A stretch of 64,000 nucleotides of DNA. It comes from Xaviernesmea oryzae (GTDB taxonomy: Bacteria; Pseudomonadota; Alphaproteobacteria; Rhizobiales; Rhizobiaceae). Position 1 is the first letter of the stretch; every line of letters starts with the position of its first letter. Shown piece after piece: positions 27,877 through 37,498 of the stretch. The position numbers and the translations under genes are program-made. The stretch covers positions 62,001-126,000 of the forward strand of contig NZ_FOAM01000011.1 in NCBI RefSeq assembly GCF_900109605.1, in the 5' to 3' direction. Below the pieces are notes generated by a model that worked only from the letters and a program-made list of their open reading frames with translations, was not told where the DNA came from and made no database searches.

Positions 27877-29133
27877 ATGCAGCCTGATCCCGGATTTCGC
27901 GAGCGCATCGCGCTCTACGCACTGCTGACGGCGATGACCTCTTTCAGCATCGATGCGCTTCTGCCGGGGCTGCGTCAGCTGGGTGCGGAACTCGGCCCCG
28001 CGCCGCCGCTGTCGACCCAGCATGTGATTTCGCTGTTCAAGTTCGGCATGGTTTTTGGCGAGCTTTGGTTCGGGCCGCTCTCCGATGCGCTGGGCCGCCG
28101 GCGATCCCTGATCATCGGCCTCTGTCTTTATGTGGCGGGCAGCCTGATTGCCATGTGCGCCCCCTCTCTGCCGCTGCTGATCCTCGGCCGGGTGCTGCAG
28201 GGCATCGGCGTGGCCGGTCCCAAGATCGCCACACGGGCGATGATCCGCGATCAGTTCGAAGGCGATGCCATGGCGCAGGTGATGTCGCTGATGTTCACCC
28301 TTTTCATCCTTGTGCCGATGCTGGCGCCCGTGCTCGCCCAGGGGCTGATCGTCCATGCCGGCTGGCGCAGCCTCTTTGCCGTCTATATCGGGTTGGCCGT
28401 GCTGGGCGGTGCCTGGCTGCTGGTCCGCCATCCCGAGACCTTGCCGCGCGGGCGGCGAATCGCTTTTCAGCCCGGCCTTCTCTGGCGCAATGGCAAGCGC
28501 ATTCTTGGCTGCACGCGCGTCACGCTCCTGATCGCGGCAACCGGCTTGGTCTTCGGCGCCCAGCTTCTCTACCTCAGTATTGCACCGGACCTGTTCTTCG
28601 ATCTTTACGGGATCGGCGATCGCTTTCCGCTGTATTTCGCCGGTCTCGCCGCCGGCCTCGGCCTTGCCTCCTTCGTCAATGCCGCCTTGGTGCGCCGCTT
28701 CGGCATGGAGGCCATGGCGTGGGTTGGATTTGCCGGCCTGGTGTTGTCGGGCATGGCGCTGCTGCTGGCAACGGTGCTTTCGGCCGGCCGGCCTTCGCTC
28801 GGTCCGTTCATGGGGCTGATGCTCTGCGCCTTCTTCGCCATCGGCATTCTCTTCGGCAATCTCAATGCGCTGGCGCTCCGCTCGCTCGGCCAGATCGCAG
28901 GCCTCGGCGCATCGCTGATCTCCGCCGGCTCCAGCCTGGTCTCCACGCTCTTTGCCGTCGCGCTCGGTCGGTTCTACGATGGTACTGCCTATGGGCTGGC
29001 GGCAGGCCTGACGCTGGCCGCGCTGGGCAGCTCCGTGCTGTTCGGCCTCTCGCTGCACGCCGATGCAAGCCCCGTGGTGCCGGTGCAGGCGGGCGATGTC
29101 GGGCGAAGTGCCCATCCCGGCAATGCGGCGTGA
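27877..29133 (+). CDS. Bcr/CflA-type multidrug efflux MFS transporter
   Basis: A 418-residue, 12-span MFS protein. It begins RIALYALLTAMTSFSIDALLPGL. The loop after helix 2 has FGPLSDALGRRRSL, the MFS A motif, and LGRVLQGIGVAGPKIATRAMIRDQF fits helix 4-5 of the Bcr/CflA drug:proton antiporters. The ATG at 27877 is backed by GGCGGAG; the upstream ATG lacks a ribosome site. Export of a drug or sulphur compound is inferred from family only. Confidence 0.88.
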   Translation: MQPDPGFRERIALYALLTAMTSFSIDALLPGLRQLGAELGPAPPLSTQHVISLFKFGMVFGELWFGPLSDALGRRRSLIIGLCLYVAGSLIAMCAPSLPLLILGRVLQGIGVAGPKIATRAMIRDQFEGDAMAQVMSLMFTLFILVPMLAPVLAQGLIVHAGWRSLFAVYIGLAVLGGAWLLVRHPETLPRGRRIAFQPGLLWRNGKRILGCTRVTLLIAATGLVFGAQLLYLSIAPDLFFDLYGIGDRFPLYFAGLAAGLGLASFVNAALVRRFGMEAMAWVGFAGLVLSGMALLLATVLSAGRPSLGPFMGLMLCAFFAIGILFGNLNALALRSLGQIAGLGASLISAGSSLVSTLFAVALGRFYDGTAYGLAAGLTLAALGSSVLFGLSLHADASPVVPVQAGDVGRSAHPGNAA

Positions 29134-29218
29134 CTATGCCTGACCTGTGATGCGCCGATCTGGAGCTGCTGCCCGTCCGCCGACCTAAACAAGGTGGATC
29201 ACGCTTTAACAAAGGCGG

Positions 29219-29233
29219 TTAAGCGGGTTTTAA
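29219..29233 (+). promoter_or_regulatory. CtrA-box-like site
   Basis: TTAA (29219-29222), seven bases, TTAA (29230-29233) matches the full CtrA consensus TTAA-N7-TTAA, about 60 bases before the MipA-like start codon. CtrA control is an inference from this one match. Confidence 0.4.
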
Positions 29234-29292
29234 GAGCTGCCGGCGAATAGATGGTCGGTCAAGATTGTTTGCGTATAAGAGGTTTGGCCCGC

Positions 29293-30096
29293 ATGAGACT
29301 GCCCGCCCGCTCGCTCATCGCTGTTCTCATCGCCGGCCTCCCGCTGGCTTCGGCGAAGGCGGGCGATCATCTCTGGTCTGGCGACTGGTCGTTGACGCTC
29401 GGCGGCTCCATTGCCAATGGCCCGTCCTTTTACGGCGCGCGCGACCGCAAATTCCTGTTCTCGCCGATCATCGCACTCGGCAAGCAGGGTAAGGTCGAGC
29501 GTTTCGTCTCGCGCAATGACAGTGCCAGCCTGCCGCTTTACGAGTCAGACCGGGTGCGGTTCGGCGTTGCCGCCCGCCTGCTCTCTGCCCGCGACGACGG
29601 CACCTCCGGCGATCTAAAGGGCCTGTCGGAGGTCAAGTTCGGCGGTGAGGCCGGCGTCTTTGCGGAGGCTTATCCGGCTGACTGGCTGCGTGCCCGCGCC
29701 GAAGTGCGCCATGGTATCCGCAGCCATCACGGCACCGTGGTCGATCTGCAGGTCGATGCCTTCACCGATATCACCTCGACGGTTCGGTTGTCCGGCGGCC
29801 CGCGCGCCACCTATGGGACCTCCGCCTTCGGCCGCGCCTATTACGGCGTCAATGACGAGGAAGCCGCCGCCTCCGGCCTCGCGCCCTACGATCCGGCCAG
29901 CGGCTGGCAATCGGTCGGTGCTGGCGGCGCCTTGACCTGGAAGGCGACGGACGCCTTGGAAACCAGCGCCTTCGTCGAATATCGGCACATGGTCGGTGTG
30001 GCCGCCGACAGCAGCCTCGTGCGCCAGAAAGGCTCGGACAATCAGCTGACCGTAGGCCTGTCGGCCAATTACCGCTTCGATTTCACGCTCGATTGA
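29293..30096 (+). CDS. MipA/OmpV family outer-membrane protein
   Basis: A 267-residue protein. The Sec signal, [20 protein letters not shown], is cleaved near SAKAG. The mature part is beta-barrel-like, with alternating hydrophobics, [21 protein letters not shown] near residue 50 and a C-terminus ending [12 protein letters not shown]. MipA/OmpV proteins are outer-membrane porin-like or scaffold proteins. The ATG at 29293 gives a proper signal peptide. A CtrA-like box lies upstream. Confidence 0.82.
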   Translation: MRLPARSLIAVLIAGLPLASAKAGDHLWSGDWSLTLGGSIANGPSFYGARDRKFLFSPIIALGKQGKVERFVSRNDSASLPLYESDRVRFGVAARLLSARDDGTSGDLKGLSEVKFGGEAGVFAEAYPADWLRARAEVRHGIRSHHGTVVDLQVDAFTDITSTVRLSGGPRATYGTSAFGRAYYGVNDEEAAASGLAPYDPASGWQSVGAGGALTWKATDALETSAFVEYRHMVGVAADSSLVRQKGSDNQLTVGLSANYRFDFTLD

Positions 30097-30208
30097 GAAT
30101 CCGCAAACCGGGGTGATTTTTGTCGGAAATGCGGCGTGGCATGTTGGCCGGATCGGTTTCGAGCGCCATATGTGGCGGCGACAGACCGCTTCCAAGGACA
30201 TTCCCCCC

Positions 30209-31131
<923 letters not shown>

Positions 31132-31135
<4 letters not shown>

Positions 31136-31893
31136 ACGGGCAGGCGATCAAGGCGATCTATCTTTTCGAGATGGCGCGGATGCGGCGCACGCTGCTGCAA
31201 AGCGTCGTTTCGCCCGTCATTTCCACCTCGCTCTATTTCATCGTCTTCGGCGCGGCAGTCGGACAGCGCATCCAGGAGATCGACGGCGTGCCCTACGGCG
31301 CCTTCATCACGCCCGGGCTGATCATGCTGACATTGCTCACCCAATGCGTGAGCAACGGCGCCTTCGGCATCTATTTTCCGAAGTTTACGGGCACGATCTA
31401 CGAGCTGCTTTCCGCGCCCGTCTCCATGGCCGAGGTGCTGATCGGCTATGTCGGTGCGGCGGCGACGAAAGGCATGATTATCGGCCTGATCATTCTGGCC
31501 ACGGCTTCCTTCTTCGTCGATATCCGCATCGCTCATCCCCTGATGATGGCGCTGTTCTTCGCGCTTACCGCCATCACCTTTTCGCTTCTGGGCTTCGTCA
31601 TCGGCATCTGGGCGAAGGATTTCGAGCAGTTGAACCTCATCCCCATGCTGGTCGTGCCGCCGCTCGTCTTTCTCGGCGGCAGCTTTTATTCGATCTCGAT
31701 GCTGCCGCCTTTCTGGCAGGCTGTGAGCCATGCCAATCCGGTGCTCTATCTGATCTCGGGCTTCCGCTGGTCCTTCTACGAGATCTCGGAGGTCGATCCG
31801 ATGATCAGCCTCGCCATCATCGTCGTCTTCCTCGCAATCCTCTCGGCGCTGGTCACCTGGATCTTTCGCACGGGTTACCGGCTGCGGGAGTAG
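31132..31893 (+). CDS. ABC-2 type transporter permease
   Basis: A 253-residue six-span ABC-2 membrane protein. It has [25 protein letters not shown] at the N-terminus, [25 protein letters not shown] near residue 80 and [23 protein letters not shown] near residue 180, a conserved segment of NodJ/YadH permeases. The ATGA overlap with the ATPase gene shows translational coupling and one exporter. The substrate is unknown. Confidence 0.92.
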
Positions 31894-32034
31894 ACGGCGA
31901 CAGGGCGGGGACGGTAATTTGTCGGGCCGCGCTCTCATCTGCCTGCCGGCATCTTATCCCCGTCGGCATGAAGAGACATGGAAGCAGCCGCTTGCCTCGA
32001 ATGCGACAGATCTCTGTGGCAAAAGCCTCCTGTG

Positions 32035-32080
32035 CCCACTTGGTGGGAGAGGGAAGGGTGAGGGGGCTCGGCGTAGCCCC
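32035..32080. repeat. Possible fragment of a dispersed rhizobial intergenic repeat
   Basis: Two small hairpins, CCCAC/GTGGG (32035-32047) and GGGGCT/AGCCCC (32063-32080), flank a purine-rich GGGAGAGGGAAGGGTGAGGG stretch. This purine-rich/hairpin style recalls intergenic palindromic elements seen in rhizobial genomes. It lies between the ABC-2 permease and a converging protease gene, so it may also be their 3' end. Confidence 0.35.
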
Positions 32081-32097
32081 ACCTCCCTCGGCGCTGG

Positions 32098-32799
32098 CTA
32101 ATCTCTGAGCCTAAGCTCGTTGGTCTTCATCTGCAGCAAGTCGAGTGTCGAGAGGAAGCTCATGCCGAGCAGGCTGCGGTCGAGCCGGCCTTTTTCGGCC
32201 ACAAGCGCGGCCACGCGCTGGCGCTCGATCGGGCCGATGGCGATGCGATCGAGCGTGATAGGTGCGGCGCTTGCCTCGCCATTGGCGGTCAGCACACGGC
32301 GCGAAAAGGTCAGCCTATCAGGCGAAAGTCCGAGCCGTGTCGCGTCCTCGAAGGACAGGGTGACGGCGCTGGCGCCGGTATCGACCAGCATGCGCAGCGT
32401 CTTGTCGTCAACCTCGACATTGGCTTCGAAATGGCCGTCCATCATCTTGCTGAGCACGACCTCCTGATAGCCCTCATTGTCGGTGAAGACGGCGGCATAG
32501 CCGGGCATCATGCCGCCGGCAAGCCGCTGGCCAAAACCCTTGAGATCGCCGCTATAGATATAAGCCACCACAAGCGCCAACAGGATCACCAGCCAGATCA
32601 AAAGGCGCTGCATATTCTGGCCGAACTGCATGCGACCGCGCCAGAGCCCGGCCCCGATCAGCGTGAGGATCGCCGAAAGCGAGATCAGCCGCGCGAAGGC
32701 GTCATTGCCGAGCCCGAGCGTCTGGCCGCTTTGATGATTGAGGAGAAGAGCAAGCAGGCCGAAGCCGAGAATGGCAAGACCGATCACCCGCAGCTTCAT
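32098..32799 (-). CDS. Membrane-anchored retroviral-type aspartic protease (TIGR02281 family)
   Basis: A 233-residue protein. Three N-terminal hydrophobic spans (residues 4-20, 36-52, 64-83) anchor a C-terminal single-lobe aspartyl protease-like domain. Its active-site motif is LVDTGASAVTLS near residue 140, and a second hydrophobic LLGMSFLSTLD lies near residue 215. Such pepsin/retropepsin-like domains act as dimers. The gene overlaps the DUF1289 gene by four bases (ATGA) on the minus strand, so they are translationally coupled. Its substrate is unknown. Confidence 0.85.
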   Translation of the reverse strand: MKLRVIGLAILGFGLLALLLNHQSGQTLGLGNDAFARLISLSAILTLIGAGLWRGRMQFGQNMQRLLIWLVILLALVVAYIYSGDLKGFGQRLAGGMMPGYAAVFTDNEGYQEVVLSKMMDGHFEANVEVDDKTLRMLVDTGASAVTLSFEDATRLGLSPDRLTFSRRVLTANGEASAAPITLDRIAIGPIERQRVAALVAEKGRLDRSLLGMSFLSTLDLLQMKTNELRLRD

Positions 32800-32999
32800 G
32801 ATGCAACCTCCAGCCCCGCCACCTGCGGCGGCACAAGACCCGCCGCGTCCCGGCGCGCGGGCAGCTGCGCCATGATGCGACCGCGTTGTGCATCGTCAAG
32901 CCCGGACCAGGCTCCGATTTCCTCCAGGGTGCGGGCACAGCCGAGACAAAGGCCGGTGGACGGATCGATCGAACAGACGAGGATGCAGGGCGAATGCAA
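32796..32999 (-). CDS. DUF1289 domain-containing small Cys-rich protein
   Basis: A 67-residue protein with the DUF1289 pattern: SPCILVCSIDPSTGLCLGCARTLEEIGAW, four cysteines that probably bind zinc or a cluster. WSGLDDAQRGRIMAQL follows. The function is unknown. It is upstream of and overlaps the membrane aspartic protease gene, an arrangement that implies co-expression. Confidence 0.85.
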   Translation of the reverse strand: MHSPCILVCSIDPSTGLCLGCARTLEEIGAWSGLDDAQRGRIMAQLPARRDAAGLVPPQVAGLEVAS

Positions 33000-33211
33000 G
33001 GCGATGAACTTCCTGGCGAGGCGAGGGCCTCCTGAACGGGATGCGCCGCAGAGAGCCTTGCCACCACCAACGGGTCAAGCTCCGCTCTATCGCGCGCAAC
33101 CGATCTAAGACTCCCTCGAAGGCGGGACTATGGCACTTCATATAAGGCAGCGCGCGGCAATCTCGAAGGCCCGAGCACAACTGCGTGACCGCTCTCTCTC
33201 TGCAGACGCCG

Positions 33212-33985
33212 CTACAGCGAAAGCGCCAGTGCGGCGAGCAGCGCGGCCTCGCTGAGTTGCTGTGTTGCGCCAATGGTGTCGCCGGTATGGCCGCCGAGGC
33301 GGGTGCGGATATAGCGGGTGAAGAGATGGGCCGTTGCGGCGCAAAGCACGAGGGCGAGCACGGCGGCGCCTGACGATGGCGGGGTCAGGGCCAGAAGAAC
33401 GGCGCCGGCACATGCGAAGCCAGCGGCCATCCGCACCGATTCTGTTTCAGGCTGCCCTGCCCCGGCCGCTATGCCCGATGGCCTGGCGGGGCCGAGCGCC
33501 TGCCAATGATAGAGCATGGCGAAGCGGCTGATCCCGGCGGCGAGCATGATGGTGATCACCAAGGACAAAGGTGGCAGCACCGCCATCAAGGCCGCGAGGC
33601 TTGCGATCCTCAGGCCCAGGACGAAGATCAGCGCCAGCCCGCCATAGCTGCCGATGCGGCTGTCCTTCATGATGTCGAGCGCCCGCTCGGCCGTCTGTCC
33701 GCCGCCGAGCCCGTCCGCCGTATCCGCCAATCCATCTTCATGCAGGCCGCCAGTGATCAAGGCCATCAGCGCCATGGCCAGGAAAATGGTCACGAGCGGC
33801 GGGGCCTGTATGGCGGCCAGCAGCCCCGCCAACATGGCCGCCGGCGCAGCGATAATGGCGCCGGCCAAGGGAAAGGCGCGCACCGTGCGCCCCATGCGGC
33901 CGTCGTGACCGGCAAAGAAGCGGTCCGCCACGGGCAGGCGGCTTAGAAAGGCGATGGAGCGGGCGATGTCGTCGAAAAAAGACAT
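33212..33985 (-). CDS. cobS: Adenosylcobinamide-GDP ribazoletransferase (CobS; also called CobV)
   Basis: A 257-residue, multi-span enzyme. It joins alpha-ribazole to AdoCbi-GDP in the last steps of cobalamin assembly. The conserved acidic segment GGLHEDGLADTADGLGGG lies near residues 79-96, followed by LDIMKDSRIGSYGG near residue 105. The membrane spans and length match the family. It is transcribed divergently from the cobT gene, a common pairing. It is distinct from the cobaltochelatase subunit also named CobS. Confidence 0.93.
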   Translation of the reverse strand: MSFFDDIARSIAFLSRLPVADRFFAGHDGRMGRTVRAFPLAGAIIAAPAAMLAGLLAAIQAPPLVTIFLAMALMALITGGLHEDGLADTADGLGGGQTAERALDIMKDSRIGSYGGLALIFVLGLRIASLAALMAVLPPLSLVITIMLAAGISRFAMLYHWQALGPARPSGIAAGAGQPETESVRMAAGFACAGAVLLALTPPSSGAAVLALVLCAATAHLFTRYIRTRLGGHTGDTIGATQQLSEAALLAALALSL

Positions 33986-34173
33986 AGTGAAAAACCGCCT
34001 TGCTCAGGGCCGTCAGGCGCTTGCCTGCGAATCCCTGCGATTGTGAAACCTTTGTCCGCGAGATCACGGCCAATCCCTTCGCGATGTCAAATTCATTCCG
34101 GCGCGCGCGCCTGCCGTGAAAAGGGAATTTCCATTCGGGTCGGCATGGGCTAAAGCGCCGCGATACGGGCCGC

Positions 34174-34210
34174 TTGCTCCTGTTCTCCTCATGGCTCTGA
34201 GGAGGAGCAA
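34174..34210 (+). promoter_or_regulatory. Structured leader hairpin before cobT
   Basis: TTGCTCC (34174-34180) pairs with GGAGCAA (34204-34210), and TCCTCA (34186-34191) with TGAGGA (34198-34203), separated by a 5-base bulge. This gives a 13-bp stem ending 39 bases before the cobT ATG. No cobalamin-riboswitch B12 box is recognisable, so a B12 riboswitch is not claimed. Confidence 0.4.
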
Positions 34211-34249
34211 GGAGATGCCGGTGCCGGACGAACGAGAAGGACGAGTAAT

Positions 34250-35269
34250 ATGAGTGCCAGCGGGCTGCCTTTCGACGATTTTCGCGAGCTTCTGCGCGCC
34301 CTGCCGGGGCCGGATGGCGCGGCCCTTTCCGCCGCGCGGGCGCGCGACCAGGACCTGACCAAGCCGCCGGGCGCGCTTGGCCGGCTGGAGGAAATCGCCT
34401 TCTGGCTCGCGGCTTGGACCGGGCGTGCACCGGCGGTCACCCGTCCGCTGGTGGCGATCTTTGCCGGCAATCACGGCGTGACGAAGCATGGCATCACCCC
34501 CTATCCATCCAGTGTCACCGCGCAGATGGTGGAGAATTTCGCCGCAGGCGGCGCGGCCATCAACCAGATCTGCGTCGCCTATGATCTCGGCCTCAAGATC
34601 TTCGATCTCGCGCTCGATTATCCCACCGGGGATATCACGCAGGAAGCCGCCCTGTCGGAGCGCGATTGCGCGGCCACCATGGCCTTCGGCATGGAAGCGC
34701 TGGCCGGTGGAACCGATCTGCTTTGCGTCGGCGAGATGGGCATCGGCAACACGACGATCGCAGCCGCGATCAATCTGGCGCTTTATGGCGGTAGCGCCGC
34801 TGATTGGGTCGGCCCCGGTACCGGCTCGACCGGCGAACTCATGGCGCGCAAGGTCGCAGCTGTGGAACAGGCCGTGGCGCTGCATCGCGATCACCTTGCC
34901 GACCCCTTGGAGGTGCTTCGCCGGCTCGGCGGGCGCGAGGTTGCGGCCATGGCGGGGGCCATTCTGGCGGCCCGCATGCAGAAGGTTCCGGTGATCATCG
35001 ACGGCTATGTCGCCACGGCGGCCGGCGCCATTCTACAGGCGGTGAACCCGGCTGCCCTCGACCATTGCCTCATCGGCCATGTCTCGGCCGAGCCCGGCCA
35101 TCTTGCCGCGATCCAGAAACTCGGCAAGACGCCGCTGCTGGCCCTTGGCATGCGCCTTGGTGAAGGGACGGGCGCAGCCATGGCGGCCGGCGTCGTCAAG
35201 GCCGCCGCCGCCTGCTATTCCGGCATGGCCACCTTTTCCCAGGCCGGCGTCAGCGGCGCTCAGGCCTGA
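34250..35269 (+). CDS. cobT: Nicotinate-nucleotide-dimethylbenzimidazole phosphoribosyltransferase (CobT; also called CobU)
   Basis: A 339-residue enzyme. It makes alpha-ribazole 5'-phosphate from nicotinate mononucleotide and DMB for the lower ligand of B12. Seen are TKPPGALGRLEE near residue 37, ITPYPSSVTAQMV near residue 80, the phosphate-binding GEMGIGNTTIAA near residue 160 and a C-terminal LGMRLGEGTGAA containing the catalytic Glu. It pairs with the divergent cobS gene. GAAGGACGAG precedes the ATG. Confidence 0.94.
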   Translation: MSASGLPFDDFRELLRALPGPDGAALSAARARDQDLTKPPGALGRLEEIAFWLAAWTGRAPAVTRPLVAIFAGNHGVTKHGITPYPSSVTAQMVENFAAGGAAINQICVAYDLGLKIFDLALDYPTGDITQEAALSERDCAATMAFGMEALAGGTDLLCVGEMGIGNTTIAAAINLALYGGSAADWVGPGTGSTGELMARKVAAVEQAVALHRDHLADPLEVLRRLGGREVAAMAGAILAARMQKVPVIIDGYVATAAGAILQAVNPAALDHCLIGHVSAEPGHLAAIQKLGKTPLLALGMRLGEGTGAAMAAGVVKAAAACYSGMATFSQAGVSGAQA

Positions 35270-35485
35270 TATTCGTCAGGGCAGGGCAGGCGTCTGCCTT
35301 GCTCTGGCTCCCCGTCCGTTTGGTTGTGGCGATCGCGTTCGATGAAAATCGATGCCGGTCACAGTTTTGCCGCGTTCTCAACTTCGCATTTAACTTTGTT
35401 CGGCATGATCTTGTTAAGGCTCTTTGGTGGGCCTCGTCGATGGGGGAGGGAGGGGCCCTCCCTCTTCAGGATGAAAGCAGGGGCC

Positions 35486-36736
35486 ATGCCGAATTCCACA
35501 GGCCAGAGGATTACGATCAAGACTGTCGAGCGGGCGCTGGCGCGCCGATCCTGGCGGCTGCGTTTTTCCGCGGCGCTGGAGGAGGCCTTCCTGGAAGCCT
35601 ATATCGACAAGCGCGTCGCCCATGCGCTGGGCTGGTGCCTGACGGCGATGCTCAGCTATGACCTGCTGCTGGTCAAGGATGCGCTGCTTCTGTCCGACCA
35701 ATTCGCCGCCATGTTCATCACCCGCTGTGTTGTCTTCACAGCCGCCTGTGTAGCGCTGACCTATGCCAGGGTGAAGTGGCGCCAGCCGGACCTGCACGAC
35801 ATGCTGTGCTCGGCCATCTTCCTTCTCGCCGTGCTTCTGCCGCTGCTGGTGATGATCTTCAGTGACAGCCCCTATAGGGTGATCCATCAGGTCGGCACCG
35901 TGGCGGTGATGATCTATTTCGTTCTCGTCATTCGCGTGCGCTTCGCCTGGGCGTTGAGTGCGCTTCTGGTCGCCTATGTCACCCAGGTCGCCGCGATTTT
36001 CGCTTGCGGCGCCTTCGATACGGTCACCTGGCTGTCCTTTTCGCTCATGGTCGCCTGCCTCACCATATCGGCCTATATTCTCGAACGGGCTGAACGGCGC
36101 GAATTCCTGATCTTCTGGCAGGGTCGGCTGCAGCACCAGGAACTGCGCGAGGATGCCGAGCGCGACGCGCTGACCGGTCTGCGCAATCGATACGGCCTGA
36201 CGGCGGATGTCGCCACCTTCTGGCAGAGTGCCATTCCGCAGTGCATCTTCGCCATCATCGTCGATATCGACCATTTCCGCCGCTTCAACGCGGAGCATGG
36301 CCATGCGCGCGCCGATCAATGCCTTCGCGCGCTGGCCCATGGGCTGCATCGCTTCACCGGCGAGCGCGTCAAGCTCTATCGCTATGGCAGCGACAAGCTC
36401 CTGCTGCTCGCGCTCGATATGACCATCGACGAGGTCTTCACTTTGGCCGACGCCGTGCGCCGTACGCCGGAAAACCTGCGCATGGCCCAACAGGCATGGC
36501 GGCCGCGCCAGGCCGTCACCGTCAGTCTCGGCGTGGCCGCGGCCGATGCGCCGAACACATCGATCGACACGCTGCTGGACCATGCCGGCATCGCGCTCGA
36601 TGCCGCCAAGCGTCTTGGCGGAAACCGGATCTGGCCGCCGCAGGTGCCGTCGATCGCCGCCGCCATGCCCATCATCCCCAGCATGGATGACGATGCCGCC
36701 GATGTACCGGTCACCAAGATCGCGCTCAGCGCGTGA
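35486..36736 (+). CDS. Membrane protein with degenerate GGDEF domain
   Basis: A 416-residue protein with about six hydrophobic spans (residues 45-210) followed by a GGDEF domain (about 225-385). The N-terminal part of that domain is normal: DALTGLRNRYGLTADV and IIVDIDHFRRFN. But the signature is GSDKL (residues 301-305) in place of GG(D/E)EF, so diguanylate cyclase activity is doubtful. It may serve as a sensor, a GTP- or c-di-GMP-responsive scaffold, or be decaying. The start is uncertain: ATG 35486 has CAGGGG close by; ATG 35471 and earlier ones are possible. Confidence 0.75.
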   Translation: MPNSTGQRITIKTVERALARRSWRLRFSAALEEAFLEAYIDKRVAHALGWCLTAMLSYDLLLVKDALLLSDQFAAMFITRCVVFTAACVALTYARVKWRQPDLHDMLCSAIFLLAVLLPLLVMIFSDSPYRVIHQVGTVAVMIYFVLVIRVRFAWALSALLVAYVTQVAAIFACGAFDTVTWLSFSLMVACLTISAYILERAERREFLIFWQGRLQHQELREDAERDALTGLRNRYGLTADVATFWQSAIPQCIFAIIVDIDHFRRFNAEHGHARADQCLRALAHGLHRFTGERVKLYRYGSDKLLLLALDMTIDEVFTLADAVRRTPENLRMAQQAWRPRQAVTVSLGVAAADAPNTSIDTLLDHAGIALDAAKRLGGNRIWPPQVPSIAAAMPIIPSMDDDAADVPVTKIALSA

Positions 36737-37051
36737 GCTGGCTCGCCGTCAGGCGGATCATCCAAGTCGCAATGCTGATGCGTCGGCGTCCCGCTTGCCG
36801 CGTGGCCGAAAAAGACCATGATCACGTTTCATCAAGCGGTGCGCGACGGCTTTGCCTTGCCGGATAAGACTCGCTAAGAAGAGCGGCGCCTGGGCGGGCC
36901 TCATGTTCCGCGCGGTGTGCCCAGCGGGGAAGCACACGCATTCGATCGACGGGCGCTGACAGATGCAACCTTCCAGCAGACGGCTTTCGATAAGGATGCC
37001 GGGGCAGCCGCGGAGCGACAAGGATTGACGACCATCGACCGCCCGGACCTC
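36737..37051. other. Intergenic region before diacylglycerol kinase
   Basis: I see no gene, strong hairpin or recognisable operator in these 315 bases between the degenerate-GGDEF gene and dgkA. It presumably contains the dgkA promoter. Confidence 0.35.
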
Positions 37052-37441
37052 ATGACGAAAAAGCGCACCGGCCATAAGCTGAAGGGGATCCCGCATCTTC
37101 TGGCGGCGGCAAGCTATTCCATCGGCGGCGCGCGGCGCCTGCTGGGCGAGGCGGCCTTCCGCCATGAGCTGATCGCCTTTGCCGTGGCCATGGTGGGCTT
37201 TGTCATCAGCAGCGCCACGCTGTTTCAATATGTGGCGATGGTGCTGCTTTTCCTCCTGATGATCGCCTTCGAGGCGCTGAATACCGCCATTGAGGAAATC
37301 GTCGATCGGGTCTCGCCGGAGATCTCCGACATGGGGCGCAATGCCAAGGATCTTGGATCGCTGGCCTGCCTCTGCCTGATCCTCGCCAATTCAGCCTATG
37401 CCGTCTATGTGATCTTCATCTCGCATTTCCTGCCTGTCTAA
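37052..37441 (+). CDS. dgkA: Diacylglycerol kinase DgkA
   Basis: A 129-residue inner-membrane enzyme with three spans. It phosphorylates diacylglycerol left over from membrane-derived or cyclic glucan phosphoglycerol transfer. The signature [17 protein letters not shown] near residue 70 carries the catalytic Glu/Asn, and AKDLGSLAC near residue 96 completes the active site. The length is usual for DgkA. The upstream in-frame extension is polar and without a Shine-Dalgarno, so the ATG at 37052 is preferred. It stands alone. Confidence 0.92.
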   Translation: MTKKRTGHKLKGIPHLLAAASYSIGGARRLLGEAAFRHELIAFAVAMVGFVISSATLFQYVAMVLLFLLMIAFEALNTAIEEIVDRVSPEISDMGRNAKDLGSLACLCLILANSAYAVYVIFISHFLPV

Positions 37442-37498
37442 AGGCCGACCTTCGGTTTCGCACGAGCAGATGGGGCCCTATCCAGCCCACGAAAGGCT

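Noticed and set aside
34000..34249. Cobalamin riboswitch before cobT
   Set aside because: No B12-box-like conserved segment or core could be found by eye.
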